A stretch of 64,000 nt of DNA from Peptococcaceae bacterium BICA1-7. GTDB lineage: Bacteria > Bacillota > Desulfotomaculia > Desulfotomaculales > Desulfocucumaceae. A program made the translations under genes and the position numbers. Under the pieces are notes generated by a model. It saw only the letters and a list, made by a program, of their open reading frames with translations. It had not been told where the DNA came from and searched no databases. This document shows, in pieces, positions 1 through 8,040 of the stretch; positions within the stretch are counted from its first letter, which is position 1, and each line of letters starts with the position of its first letter. The DNA lies in NCBI GenBank assembly GCA_000802095.1, contig JUEB01000015.1, positions 62,001-126,000 on the forward strand, in the 5' to 3' direction.

Positions 1-2
1 CC

Positions 3-752
3 ATCATCAAATCGGCCAAACCATCCCCAAAGAAGACCCTTGGTATAATAAGAAGTTCCAAAGGAATATCATTAGAAAATACCGGGGAGATCAGCCCGGG
101 CCTGGCCCAGCTATCCCCCACCTCAATTGTTCCCGGAGGGATTCTGGCTGTGGTCACTCCCTGGAGGCCAAATCTTGCCGGCAGGCTGGCCGCCCAGGCG
201 GCAAAAATGTTCGGGGAGGTGGATGGTAGCCAGGTGTCATACATAGGAGCCAGCGGAAGCAGCACAGGGGCCCTTTGGCTGGACGTGCCGGAGGAGGAGC
301 TGCTTATGTCAGACTGGAGGGTGCCCGGATCCAGCTGCCCTATAACCAGGGGAAATATAAAAATATTTGCCGTGGATCCTGTTAAAGATCTGCATACCGG
401 AAGTGATGAGGAGTTAAAGGACCTGCTGCTCAGTGTGAGAAAGACTTCCACCTATACTGTGGTGGATTTTGCCGGAGATATGACCATGGCCCGGAAGGCT
501 GCCCTGCAGGGCCGCACTGTTTTGCTGGTGGTGGCTCCCGGAAATGACCCGGTGGAATTGAGGGTTTCAACCCTTTGGATAAGAAATATAAAGGATGGCT
601 GTAAAAATGTGGTGACCGGCATAGATATCCGGGGAGTGCTTCCGGAAATTCCCGAAGAATTAGACCCCAGGGTTATTGTAAGAAATAATCCCGCCGACTC
701 CCTCAATACAGCTCTGAAAAAGAATAATGATAATGTGTTTGTATGGGTATAA
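3..752 (+). CDS. C-terminal part of an unidentified protein, 5' end outside the window
   Basis: The frame is open from base 3, so the gene begins upstream of the window; the first in-window ATG at 150 is probably internal, because the preceding residues read smoothly into it. About 249 residues are visible. A glycine-rich turn followed by AVVTPWRPNLAGRLAAQ, then later YIGASGSSTGALWLDV and hydrophobic beta-strand stretches (TYTVVDFAGD, TVLLVVAPGND), suggests an alpha/beta Rossmann-like or P-loop-like fold of the CpaE/MinD kind, but no intact Walker A is visible. It ends in alternating polar and hydrophobic residues. I do not recognise the family securely and assign no function. Confidence 0.6.
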   Translation: MIKSAKPSPKKTLGIIRSSKGISLENTGEISPGLAQLSPTSIVPGGILAVVTPWRPNLAGRLAAQAAKMFGEVDGSQVSYIGASGSSTGALWLDVPEEELLMSDWRVPGSSCPITRGNIKIFAVDPVKDLHTGSDEELKDLLLSVRKTSTYTVVDFAGDMTMARKAALQGRTVLLVVAPGNDPVELRVSTLWIRNIKDGCKNVVTGIDIRGVLPEIPEELDPRVIVRNNPADSLNTALKKNNDNVFVWV

Positions 753-940
753 ATGTTTTCTATTCTATATTGTCAAATATGGCATAAATAGTCAGTAAAG
801 TTTTAAATATCGACAAATTAGCAGGGGGTTAAAGGAAAATTGTAGTATAATAGATAAATTAACTGAAACAAAAAAAGCTTTGCCAACGTCTTAAATTATA
901 AGTGATTCTTTTAAAAGAAACAGGTTTGGGGGGTTTGCTT

Positions 941-3688
941 TTGAGATCCAGGTGTCTGTTACCGTTACTGATGGCATTGTTGTTAACCCTCACTGTGGGG
1001 ACGGCCCAGGCTGCTGATTTGACATATGACTATACCGACGTGGGCAGTCACTGGGCCCAGGAGTCAATTGCAGAGTGCAGGGTTAATGATTTTATGACGG
1101 GTTATCCGGGCAACACCTTTGGTCCTGAGAGGGCACTCAGCAGGGCTGAGGCGCTGGTTTCCATCAACAGGGGACTGGGATGGGGGAAAGAGGCAGAAAG
1201 CGCCCCCACATCAACAATGAGGTTCCCACCGGATGTGGCAGACATTTTTAAAGGCCATATAGTTTTGGCTGCCAATAAACAGTTAATCAGTAAGAATGCT
1301 ATTTCGGTCATCAATTTTAACAGCCCTGCGCCCAGATACGAGGTGGCTGCCTGGATAGCCAGGGCCCTTAATCTAAAGGGGCAGGGGGGAAGCCTCTCCT
1401 TTACCGACATAGGCGGGATGACTCCTGAGAACAGGGATCTGCTGTCCGGAGTGGTCCAGGCGGGAATAATGAGTGGAGATCCTGAACATACTTTCAGGCC
1501 CAACGGTTCGCTGACCAGGGCTGAAATGGCCTCTATACTGGCCAGGATGCTGGACGGTGGGAAAATAAGCCCCGCTGCGGGCCGTCATATAACCGGCAAG
1601 CTGACCCAGGTGGAAGTGGTCCAAAAGAAGCTGACCGTGCAGACCTCCGGCAAAACTGAAACTTTTGATTTATCCGGACAGTATGCCCTTTTCAGGAATG
1701 GTAAAAAATCAAGCCTTGATCTTTTTAAGGTGGGGGATAATGTAAGGGTGTCCCTGGATGCTTCCGGCAAGTGTACTTTTGCCGCAGCCACCGGGGATGC
1801 CACCCCGGGGAGCCAAAACAGCGGGGCAGGAATAGAAAATACCGGCGCTCCTGACTCCAGCTATGTGCCCCGGGGTAAAACAGGATATGTGGTAAACAAG
1901 TACGCCGATTATTTTACAGTGCGCCTTAGCGATAATTCTGTCCAGGAATTATGGGCCTCAGGACTGACCTTTATAAAGGGCGGATCGCCGGGAAATTACA
2001 GCAGTATCCGGCAGGGGTCCTATGTTGAGCTGATCGGGGAAGGGTCCCAGGTAAAGGCTGTCCGGGAGCTTTACGTGGACCGAAAGCTTTTTGGCTTTGT
2101 GGAGACAATCACCTCCCAGACCATTCATATTGAAGACGATGATGACAGGTCTCTATCTCCTAATATTGCCGGAGGATGCCGCTTCCGTGACAGTGACGGC
2201 GACCGGGTTGACCTGGAAGATATAGAAAACGGGATGTACGTGGAGCTGACACTGAATGACAGTGATAAGGTTACTGAGATAAATATAAGCGGCGAGTCCC
2301 AGGGCCTTGAGGGAGAGGTAACCTACATCAGGACCTCGGGCACTAAAAAGATAACCATAGAAAAGGACAGTGGCCGGGAGGCCTCCTACTACCTGGATGA
2401 TGACGTGGTTGTGCGGGAGGGCAGTTATAGCAGGAGCCTTTCCTCTGTTGACGAGGGGATGGAAGTAAGGCTTGTGCTAAATGGCGATAATAAGGTTTCC
2501 CGCATAATTATAACCGACTCCTCAGATTCATCAGGGGCTACCGAGGGAGAGGTAACCTATATCAAGACCTCGGGAACTGAAAAAATAACCATAGAAGATG
2601 ATGACGGGGATGATCATACCTATTACATCGACGATGACGTTACCGTAAAGGAAGACGGCGCCACCAGAAACCTCTCCTACGTAAAAAAGGGAATGTACGT
2701 GGACCTGACCCTGGACAGCAGTGACAGGGTGACCAGGATTGAGATAGAGGAATCCGACGATACCGATGAGGTGGAGGGTGAGGTAACCGATGTAAGGACC
2801 TCAGGTAACGAAAGAATAACCATCGAGGAAGATGACGGAGATACAGAATACTATTACATTGACAATGACGTAATCATCAGGGAGGACGGCAGTTCCAGGG
2901 ACCTTTCCTATATTGATCAGGGAATGTATGTGGTGCTAACCCTGGATAGCAACGACAGGGTGACCAGGATTGAAATAGAGGACTCTGACAATGACAATGC
3001 CGATGAGGTGGAGGGAGAGGTAACCGACATAGACATCTCGGGAACAGAAAGAATAACCATTGAGGAGGATGACGGGGATAGAGACAGCTATTACATCGAT
3101 GATGATGTTATCATCAGGGAGGACGGTGTTTCCAGAAATCTGTCCTACATTGATGAGGGTATGTATGTGGAGCTTACCCTGAATAATAGCAACAGGGTGA
3201 CCAGGATTGAAATAGAGGACTCTGATTCTTCCGATGAGGTGGAAGGAGAGGTAACCTATATAAGAGCCTCCGGCACTGAAAGAATAACCATTGAGGATGA
3301 TGACGGGGACAGAGAGAGCTATTACATTGAAGATGACGTAATCGTAAGGGAGGACGGACATTCCAGGGACCTGGACGACGTGGATGAGGGGATGTACGTG
3401 GAGCTCACCCTGGATAGTAATGACGATGTCACCCGCATTGAAATAAAGGACTCAAATACATCTTCGGACCTGGTGAAGGGTGAGGTTACATATATACGGA
3501 CATCCGGAACCAAAAAAATTGAGGTGGACGAGGACGGGGGTTCGGAAGAATCCTACAACATTAGCGATAATGTAGTGATTAAGGAGGGTCTGGTAAATAA
3601 AAACATTTACTATATAGAAAAAGGAATGCAGGTGGAGCTTACCCTGGACTCCAATGATCGGGTCACCAGGATAGATATTATCAGGTGA
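941..3688 (+). CDS. Secreted S-layer-homology (SLH) protein with acidic tandem repeats
   Basis: Surface-anchored protein, function beyond cell-wall attachment unknown. I chose TTG 941 (MRSRCLLPLL...AQAAD) because it follows a GGGGGG ribosome site and gives a basic signal-peptide start; an in-frame GTG at 902 has no ribosome site. After a signal peptide of about 24 residues come three SLH domains (roughly 30-80, 95-140 and 150-205) with typical GYPGNTFGP and TFRPNGSLTRAEMA motifs; SLH domains bind pyruvylated secondary cell-wall polymer. The remaining ~700 residues are nine repeat units of about 75 residues: the first three diverged, the last six close copies of the pattern EGEVTYI..SGT..ITIE...D. 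The repeats are rich in Asp and Glu, fitting calcium binding. A TATAAT at 846-851 may be its -10 box. Confidence 0.85.
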   Translation: MRSRCLLPLLMALLLTLTVGTAQAADLTYDYTDVGSHWAQESIAECRVNDFMTGYPGNTFGPERALSRAEALVSINRGLGWGKEAESAPTSTMRFPPDVADIFKGHIVLAANKQLISKNAISVINFNSPAPRYEVAAWIARALNLKGQGGSLSFTDIGGMTPENRDLLSGVVQAGIMSGDPEHTFRPNGSLTRAEMASILARMLDGGKISPAAGRHITGKLTQVEVVQKKLTVQTSGKTETFDLSGQYALFRNGKKSSLDLFKVGDNVRVSLDASGKCTFAAATGDATPGSQNSGAGIENTGAPDSSYVPRGKTGYVVNKYADYFTVRLSDNSVQELWASGLTFIKGGSPGNYSSIRQGSYVELIGEGSQVKAVRELYVDRKLFGFVETITSQTIHIEDDDDRSLSPNIAGGCRFRDSDGDRVDLEDIENGMYVELTLNDSDKVTEINISGESQGLEGEVTYIRTSGTKKITIEKDSGREASYYLDDDVVVREGSYSRSLSSVDEGMEVRLVLNGDNKVSRIIITDSSDSSGATEGEVTYIKTSGTEKITIEDDDGDDHTYYIDDDVTVKEDGATRNLSYVKKGMYVDLTLDSSDRVTRIEIEESDDTDEVEGEVTDVRTSGNERITIEEDDGDTEYYYIDNDVIIREDGSSRDLSYIDQGMYVVLTLDSNDRVTRIEIEDSDNDNADEVEGEVTDIDISGTERITIEEDDGDRDSYYIDDDVIIREDGVSRNLSYIDEGMYVELTLNNSNRVTRIEIEDSDSSDEVEGEVTYIRASGTERITIEDDDGDRESYYIEDDVIVREDGHSRDLDDVDEGMYVELTLDSNDDVTRIEIKDSNTSSDLVKGEVTYIRTSGTKKIEVDEDGGSEESYNISDNVVIKEGLVNKNIYYIEKGMQVELTLDSNDRVTRIDIIR
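2309..3685 (+). repeat. Tandem coding repeats, period 231-237 bp
   Basis: Six repeat units inside the SLH gene start with a conserved GAGGGAGAGGTAACC-type segment at about 2309, 2543, 2774, 3011, 3242 and 3476, giving spacings of 234, 231, 237, 231 and 234 bp. Length differences are whole codons and lie in the Asp/Ser-rich linkers. The nucleotide similarity points to recent duplication or ongoing homogenisation. Three older, more diverged units precede them (about 1580-2308). Confidence 0.85.
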
Positions 3689-3700
3689 ATACCGGTATCA

Positions 3701-3736
3701 AAAAAGCTGTTGATGAAAAAATCAACAGCTTTTTTT
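3701..3736 (+). terminator. Rho-independent terminator of the SLH gene
   Basis: A 14-bp perfect stem (AAAAAGCTGTTGAT / ATCAACAGCTTTTT) with a 6-nt loop runs into a T tract, 12 bp after the SLH stop. The A-rich left arm means it can also serve the converging fumarase operon. Confidence 0.85.
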
Positions 3737-3777
3737 AATGTATAAGAAATTGTCTTATTGATTAAAAGTCATACTAT

Positions 3778-4350
3778 CTATTTACAGACTGGTAAATCCA
3801 GGCCGGCGTATTTGGGTATCTCATTTTGAAAAACATCTCCCCCGTATATATCGTATGCCACTATCAGGGGAAAGTCCACCACTTCCAGGCGGCGGATGGC
3901 CTCTGTGCCCAGGTCTGCATAGGCCACTACCTCGGCTTTCTCAACCGCCATAGCCAGGAGGGCCGATGCCCCGCCAATTCCAGCCAGGTATACGGCCCCG
4001 TATTGGGAGCAGGCCTCTTTGACCAATTCACGCCTGGGTCCTTTTCCAATGGTTCCCTTAACGCCGTAGCTTAGCATGGCTGGAGTAAAAGGGTCCATCC
4101 GGTAGGCCGTGGTTGGCCCGGCTGAGCCTATAGCCTGCCCCGGCCTGGGAGGACAGGGCCCTACATAATAGATGATCTGACCTTTTAAGTCAACGGGTAA
4201 GTCTTCCCCTTTTTCAATTAGCTCAATCAGCCTCTTGTGGGCCGCATCTCTTGCGGTAAAGATTGTCCCGGTGAGCAGCACTTCATCTCCACAGCGAAGG
4301 CTTTTGATATCTGCTTCAGATATAGGGGATTTAATCCGGTGAAGGGGCAT
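3778..4350 (-). CDS. Class I fumarate hydratase, beta (C-terminal) subunit, copy 1
   Basis: Beta subunit of a two-subunit [4Fe-4S] hydro-lyase (fumarase / L-tartrate dehydratase family) converting malate and fumarate, or a malate-like hydroxyacid. The 190-aa length is normal for Bacillota. Visible family motifs are LRCGDEVLLTGTIFTARDAAH near the N-terminus, GPTTAYRMDPFTP in the middle, and DLGTEAIRRLEVVDFPL near the C-terminus. ATG 4350 follows a GGGAGG ribosome site. It is the last gene of a minus-strand operon (slcC-like, comC-like, alpha, beta), 13 bp behind the alpha subunit. Its wording differs clearly from copy 2 at 16.9 kb, so the two are not recent duplicates. The exact substrate cannot be settled from sequence alone. 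Confidence 0.85.
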   Translation of the reverse strand: MPLHRIKSPISEADIKSLRCGDEVLLTGTIFTARDAAHKRLIELIEKGEDLPVDLKGQIIYYVGPCPPRPGQAIGSAGPTTAYRMDPFTPAMLSYGVKGTIGKGPRRELVKEACSQYGAVYLAGIGGASALLAMAVEKAEVVAYADLGTEAIRRLEVVDFPLIVAYDIYGGDVFQNEIPKYAGLDLPVCK

Positions 4351-4363
4351 TTAACGATCCTCC

Positions 4364-5206
4364 CTAAATTGTGGTTGTTTTTTTCCTGGCGGCATGACAT
4401 TGCAGGTTTACTGCCACCGGCAAGGCGGTTATATGGGTGGCATAGCTTTCCACGGCCACCCAGAGGGCGGTATTTACTCCTCCCAGGCCCTGGGGCCCTA
4501 TGCCTGATTGATTGATCAGGGGCAAAAGCTCCTTTTCAAGATGGGCCAGATGGGGTTTGGGATTATAAACACCAATATCCCTCAGGAGGGCTTTTTTGGC
4601 GAGGTAGGCAACATGATCAAATGTCCCGCCGATGCCCACGCCTACCACAACCGGCGGGCAGGCTTTTCCCCCGGCCTCCTGAACAGTTTGCAAAACAAAT
4701 TGTTTAATTCCCTCAACACCGTCTCCGGGCAGTAGAAATTTAAGCGAGCTCATGTTCTCGCTGCCCCCGCCCTTGGGAATAACAGTCAGTTTTATGCTTT
4801 GTCCCTCCACTATTTCTGTATGGACCACAGCCGGGGTGTTGTCTCCGGTATTTTCCCTTATTAGGGGGTCTCCCACCACCGACTTGCGCAGGTATCCTTC
4901 CTTGTAACCTTTGCGAACCCCGGCCTGTATTGCCTCGTGCAATGATCCGCCCACCACATGGACATCCTGGCCCATTTCCACAAAAACAACAGCCAGGCCG
5001 GTGTCGTGGCAGTATGGCATTCTTTCCCTGGTGGCAAGTTCTGCATTGTCTATTAATTTGTTTAAAATATTTTTCCCCAGAGGGGATTTCTCACTGTCGG
5101 CCGCGCATTTTATCGCCCTGAGAACGTCCGGGGGGAGATCGTAGCACGCCTCCATGCAAAGCAGGGATACTTCCTCTGTTATCTTGCCGGCATGTATTGT
5201 GCGCAT
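4364..5206 (-). CDS. Class I fumarate hydratase, alpha (N-terminal) subunit, copy 1
   Basis: Alpha subunit carrying the [4Fe-4S] cluster of a two-subunit fumarase/tartrate-dehydratase-type enzyme, 280 aa. Three cysteines in family positions are visible: MPYCHDTGLAV, GKACPPVVVGVGIGG and LQCHAARK. The segment PKGGGSENMSSLKFL is also typical. ATG 5206 has an AAGGAGG ribosome site. It lies 90 bp after the Ldh2-type dehydrogenase in the same operon and 13 bp before its beta subunit. In this setting it may hydrate fumarate to malate for the neighbouring dehydrogenases; an L-tartrate dehydratase role is the main alternative. Class I enzymes are oxygen-sensitive, which fits an anaerobe. Confidence 0.85.
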   Translation of the reverse strand: MRTIHAGKITEEVSLLCMEACYDLPPDVLRAIKCAADSEKSPLGKNILNKLIDNAELATRERMPYCHDTGLAVVFVEMGQDVHVVGGSLHEAIQAGVRKGYKEGYLRKSVVGDPLIRENTGDNTPAVVHTEIVEGQSIKLTVIPKGGGSENMSSLKFLLPGDGVEGIKQFVLQTVQEAGGKACPPVVVGVGIGGTFDHVAYLAKKALLRDIGVYNPKPHLAHLEKELLPLINQSGIGPQGLGGVNTALWVAVESYATHITALPVAVNLQCHAARKKTTTI

Positions 5207-5296
5207 GTTTCCTCCTTATACTGTCAGTTGTCATGCCCCGTAACAAAATGATTGCCTCCGGACCACCTGATTAATTAATGATAATTGTATTTTCCC

Positions 5297-6340
5297 CTAT
5301 TCCGCCAGGGGGTTGACGCCGAGGTCCCGGGCCAGTCCGTTGAGCTCTGACAAAAGCTGGTCTGATATGGGAAGACCGGCTGTTTTTCTCTTTTGGGCAT
5401 TAATAGTCCGGCGCTCTCCCGGTAAATATATTTCTTCGACACCAGTGGCCTTGGGAGAGGATTTTATTTCCCCGGCCATGTGGTCCAGCCGGGAGAGAAA
5501 GTCAGACAGGTTCATCATCTTGCCTATATCAATAGCTATAAAAAAGTGGCCTATATCGACCGGCTCAGTACTTTCATCATAAATCCAGCCCACCCGGGGA
5601 CCATAAGCCGACCCGCTCAGTATTCCGGACAGTATTTCTACCGCCAGGGCCATGGCGTAGCCCTTGGGGCCTGCCATGGGAAGGACAGCTCCTTCCAGGG
5701 CGGCCTTTGCATCTGTGGTTGGAAGCCCCTCGCTGTCTATGGCCCATCCTTCAGGGATGGGGTTGCCTTCCTTGGCTGCCATTATAATGTTTCCCCGGGC
5801 AACAGTACTGGAAGACATGTCTATGACCACAGGCTGATCTTTTCCGGGAAAGGCGAAGGCAATGGGGTTGGTTCCAAAATAAGCCTTTTTCCCTCCCCAG
5901 GGTGGAATTCCGGAGGGTGTATTGGTGAAGGCCATACCTATCATACCGGAAGAGCTGGCCATTTTGCAATAGTAGGACGAGGCTCCGTAATGGTTGCTGT
6001 GTTTGACTGCCACCGCTCCTACACCTGTTTCCCCGGCCAGGTTTATGGCGCTTTGCATGGACCGCACAGCCACCAGCTGACCAAGTCCGTTGTCGCCGTC
6101 TACATTGGCCAGGGAGGGTGCTGTACCATTTACTTTTATTGTGGGCCTGGGGTTTATCCGGCCGTTTTGTATTCTTGTCAGATAGATGGGCAGGCGGCTT
6201 ATTCCGTGGGTGTCAATTCCTTCCATGCTGGTATCTACCAGAACGTTTGCCACAATGGAGGCATCTTCATCCGGAACACCGGCACCCTTTAACAGTTCTT
6301 TGCAAAAAGCAAAAATATTTTGTTCTGAAAACATCGGCAA
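5297..6340 (-). CDS. comC: Ldh2-family malate/sulfolactate/lactate dehydrogenase (ComC-like)
   Basis: NAD(P)-dependent 2-hydroxyacid dehydrogenase of the Ldh2 (malate/L-lactate/sulfolactate) family, unrelated to the classical Rossmann-fold malate dehydrogenases. Motifs: DTHGISRLP, the catalytic-histidine region VKHSNHYGASSYY, GTNPIAFAFPG, VIDMSSSTVARGNI and GPKGYAMALAVEIL. I favour TTG 6340 because GGAG lies 8 nt upstream; GTG 6349 and ATG 6334 are alternatives. About 347 aa, normal for the family. It follows the SlcC-like gene by about 45 bp. In Chromohalobacter a ComC/SlcC dehydrogenase pair interconverts (R)- and (S)-sulfolactate through sulfopyruvate; the presence of both types plus SuyAB-like genes here supports that reading. 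Malate dehydrogenase is the alternative, so the symbol is provisional. Confidence 0.75.
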   Translation of the reverse strand: MPMFSEQNIFAFCKELLKGAGVPDEDASIVANVLVDTSMEGIDTHGISRLPIYLTRIQNGRINPRPTIKVNGTAPSLANVDGDNGLGQLVAVRSMQSAINLAGETGVGAVAVKHSNHYGASSYYCKMASSSGMIGMAFTNTPSGIPPWGGKKAYFGTNPIAFAFPGKDQPVVIDMSSSTVARGNIIMAAKEGNPIPEGWAIDSEGLPTTDAKAALEGAVLPMAGPKGYAMALAVEILSGILSGSAYGPRVGWIYDESTEPVDIGHFFIAIDIGKMMNLSDFLSRLDHMAGEIKSSPKATGVEEIYLPGERRTINAQKRKTAGLPISDQLLSELNGLARDLGVNPLAE

Positions 6341-6385
6341 TATGATCACTCCATATACTTTATTTGCTATAAGGCATGTCCTGCG

Positions 6386-7330
6386 CTATCTTACGCTGCA
6401 GCAGGAGGCCTGTCCCCTTAAAACCTTAACCACCTCTTTGGCCACCAGAACTGAAGTGCGCACCTGGGCCTCTTCAGTAAGCCCCGCAATATGCGGGGTG
6501 AGGATCACGTTGTCCAGATCCAGCAAAGGGGATCCCTGGGGTGGTTCCTTGGAGAGAACATCGAGGGCAGCCCCGGCAATTCTTTTGTCTAAAAGGGCCT
6601 CATATAGGTCCTGCTCATTTATTATTCCGCCCCTGGCAGTGTTGATTATACAGGCTGTAGGCTTCATCAGTGACAATGACTCTTTGTTTATAAAATTCCG
6701 GGTGTTTTCGTTAAGAGGAACGTGGAGGCTGATAAAATCAGACTCAGACAACAGGTTTTCAAGGCTGGTCATGGAGACTCCCAATTCAGTTATGGCAACC
6801 TCATAAGGAGGGAGGAAGGGGTCATGTCCCAGTATATTCATCCCAAAGGCCCTTGCTCTGGCGGCCAGACGTGTCCCTATTTCCCCGACACCTATGAGGC
6901 CGAGGGTTTTTCCATACAACTCGGATAATGTGAATTTTTTTCGGTTCCAGTTTCCATTTTTAACATCTTCGGTTGCTTTGTACGGCTGCCGGGAAAAGCT
7001 CAGCATGGCTGCAAAAACATATTCGGCCACAGAAATGGCGTTGGCGTTACGGGCAAATACAACTTCAACGCCTGCTTTCTTACATGCCCCAATGTCTATG
7101 TTGTCGAGGCCAACACCCAGACGGCCCACTACCTTCAGCTTTGAGGCCGGGGCAATTAGCCCCTCTGTAACTTTAGTCTGGTTTCGTACAATAAGGGCGT
7201 CAGAATCTCTAATAGAAGACTCCAGAGTTTCTTTTTTCCACAAATCGGGGTCATATATTACTTCCCCTACAGCTCTAAGTATATCCAATCCTTCTTCCCA
7301 GATCAGTTCTGTAACAACTATTTTGGCCAT
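6386..7330 (-). CDS. slcC: D-isomer-specific 2-hydroxyacid dehydrogenase (SlcC-like)
   Basis: NAD-dependent dehydrogenase of the D-2-hydroxyacid/phosphoglycerate dehydrogenase family, 314 aa. The Rossmann motif GLIGVGEIG sits near residue 145; the substrate arginine (NTARGGIINE), the glutamate (DVLSKEPP) and the catalytic histidine (LTPHIAGLTEEA) are all present. There is no C-terminal ACT domain, so it is shorter than a full SerA. ATG 7330 follows GAGGTG. It is the first gene of the slcC-comC-fumarase operon, with a promoter and FadR-type operator about 70 bp upstream. (S)-sulfolactate dehydrogenase SlcC belongs to this family; the context makes that the leading hypothesis. Glycerate or phosphoglycerate dehydrogenase remain possible. 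Confidence 0.75.
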   Translation of the reverse strand: MAKIVVTELIWEEGLDILRAVGEVIYDPDLWKKETLESSIRDSDALIVRNQTKVTEGLIAPASKLKVVGRLGVGLDNIDIGACKKAGVEVVFARNANAISVAEYVFAAMLSFSRQPYKATEDVKNGNWNRKKFTLSELYGKTLGLIGVGEIGTRLAARARAFGMNILGHDPFLPPYEVAITELGVSMTSLENLLSESDFISLHVPLNENTRNFINKESLSLMKPTACIINTARGGIINEQDLYEALLDKRIAGAALDVLSKEPPQGSPLLDLDNVILTPHIAGLTEEAQVRTSVLVAKEVVKVLRGQASCCSVR

Positions 7331-7395
7331 TCTTTTCCGTCACCTCGTGTATATATTTTTGTTTAAATTACGATTGGAAATACATCATAGGTATG

Positions 7396-7446
7396 TGGTA
7401 ATACCAATGTATTTACATTTTAACTTTGTGCTTTTTAAAGAGTCAA
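7396..7446 (-). promoter_or_regulatory. Promoter and FadR-type operator of the slcC operon
   Basis: On the minus strand TTGACT (7441-7446) is followed by an 18-bp spacer and TAAAAT (7417-7422). The perfect 11-bp palindrome TGGTAATACCA (7396-7406) lies just downstream of the -10 box, about where transcription starts, a position suited to repression. The same operator type occurs at six other promoters of this locus. Confidence 0.7.
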
Positions 7447-7508
7447 CCATTATTTTTATTATTCCCATAAAACAATTTCTGGCGCAGGCCTGTGTGTTTT
7501 ATATGTGC

Positions 7509-7543
7509 AAAAAACCCCGGCGCAAAAATGCCGGGGTTTTTTG
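7509..7543 (-). terminator. Terminator after the TTT transporter operon
   Basis: The stem AAAACCCCGG / CCGGGGTTTT with a short A-rich loop has a T tract on both strands. It follows the stop of tctB on the minus strand by about 50 bp and separates the racemase/TTT operon from the slcC promoter. Confidence 0.8.
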
Positions 7544-7593
7544 CAAGAGGATGCCATAAATGTAAACAGCAATGCAAAAGTTTTAAAAAATAA

Positions 7594-8040
7594 TTATCCT
7601 CCAAAAAGCATTCCCACCGGAAGAGGTACCAGAAATATATAATGAAACACAGAGTAGAATGCGCCGGTTATCAGCACCGCCAGGATCAGGGACCTGGCCA
7701 TGGAGGGGCTTTTATCGCCGCCACGCTCAAGGTACCAAAAAAAGAAAGCCAGAAAAAGGATCCCAGAAAGTATAAAGCCTATAAGCATAATTAAAGCCAC
7801 ATATAGGGAAATACCCAGGACCATGGAGATTACGCGCTTTGCATCAATTCCTGAAAAGGGTTCCTCCTTTTTCTTCTGTAAGAGGCTGACAGCTATCTGA
7901 ATGATGGCAAAAATACCCATCATAACTGCTATGACCCTGGGAAAGAAACTTCCCATTTTGCTCAGGTCTCCTGTCATATACCAGGCAGCAGCCGCAATTA
8001 TCAGAAATGCAAAAGATGAAATTGATGTGCTGTTAAGCAA
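7594..8040 (-). CDS. tctB: TTT transporter small membrane subunit (TctB type)
   Basis: Small integral membrane subunit of a tripartite tricarboxylate transporter, 148 aa with four predicted membrane segments (around 8-25, 35-52, 75-100 and 115-140), the usual TctB topology. Start TTG 8040 overlaps the end of tctA by 8 bp and follows a GGAGGGG site inside tctA, so translation is coupled. Sequence conservation in TctB is weak; assignment rests on topology, length and its place after tctC-tctA. In the sulfolactate cluster of Chromohalobacter the transporter (SlcHFG) is also of this type. Confidence 0.85.
   Translation of the reverse strand: MLNSTSISSFAFLIIAAAAWYMTGDLSKMGSFFPRVIAVMMGIFAIIQIAVSLLQKKKEEPFSGIDAKRVISMVLGISLYVALIMLIGFILSGILFLAFFFWYLERGGDKSPSMARSLILAVLITGAFYSVFHYIFLVPLPVGMLFGG

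Noticed and set aside
5480-6292. Long plus-strand open frame (270 codons)
   Set aside because: Antisense shadow of the Ldh2-type dehydrogenase; no ribosome site or family resemblance.
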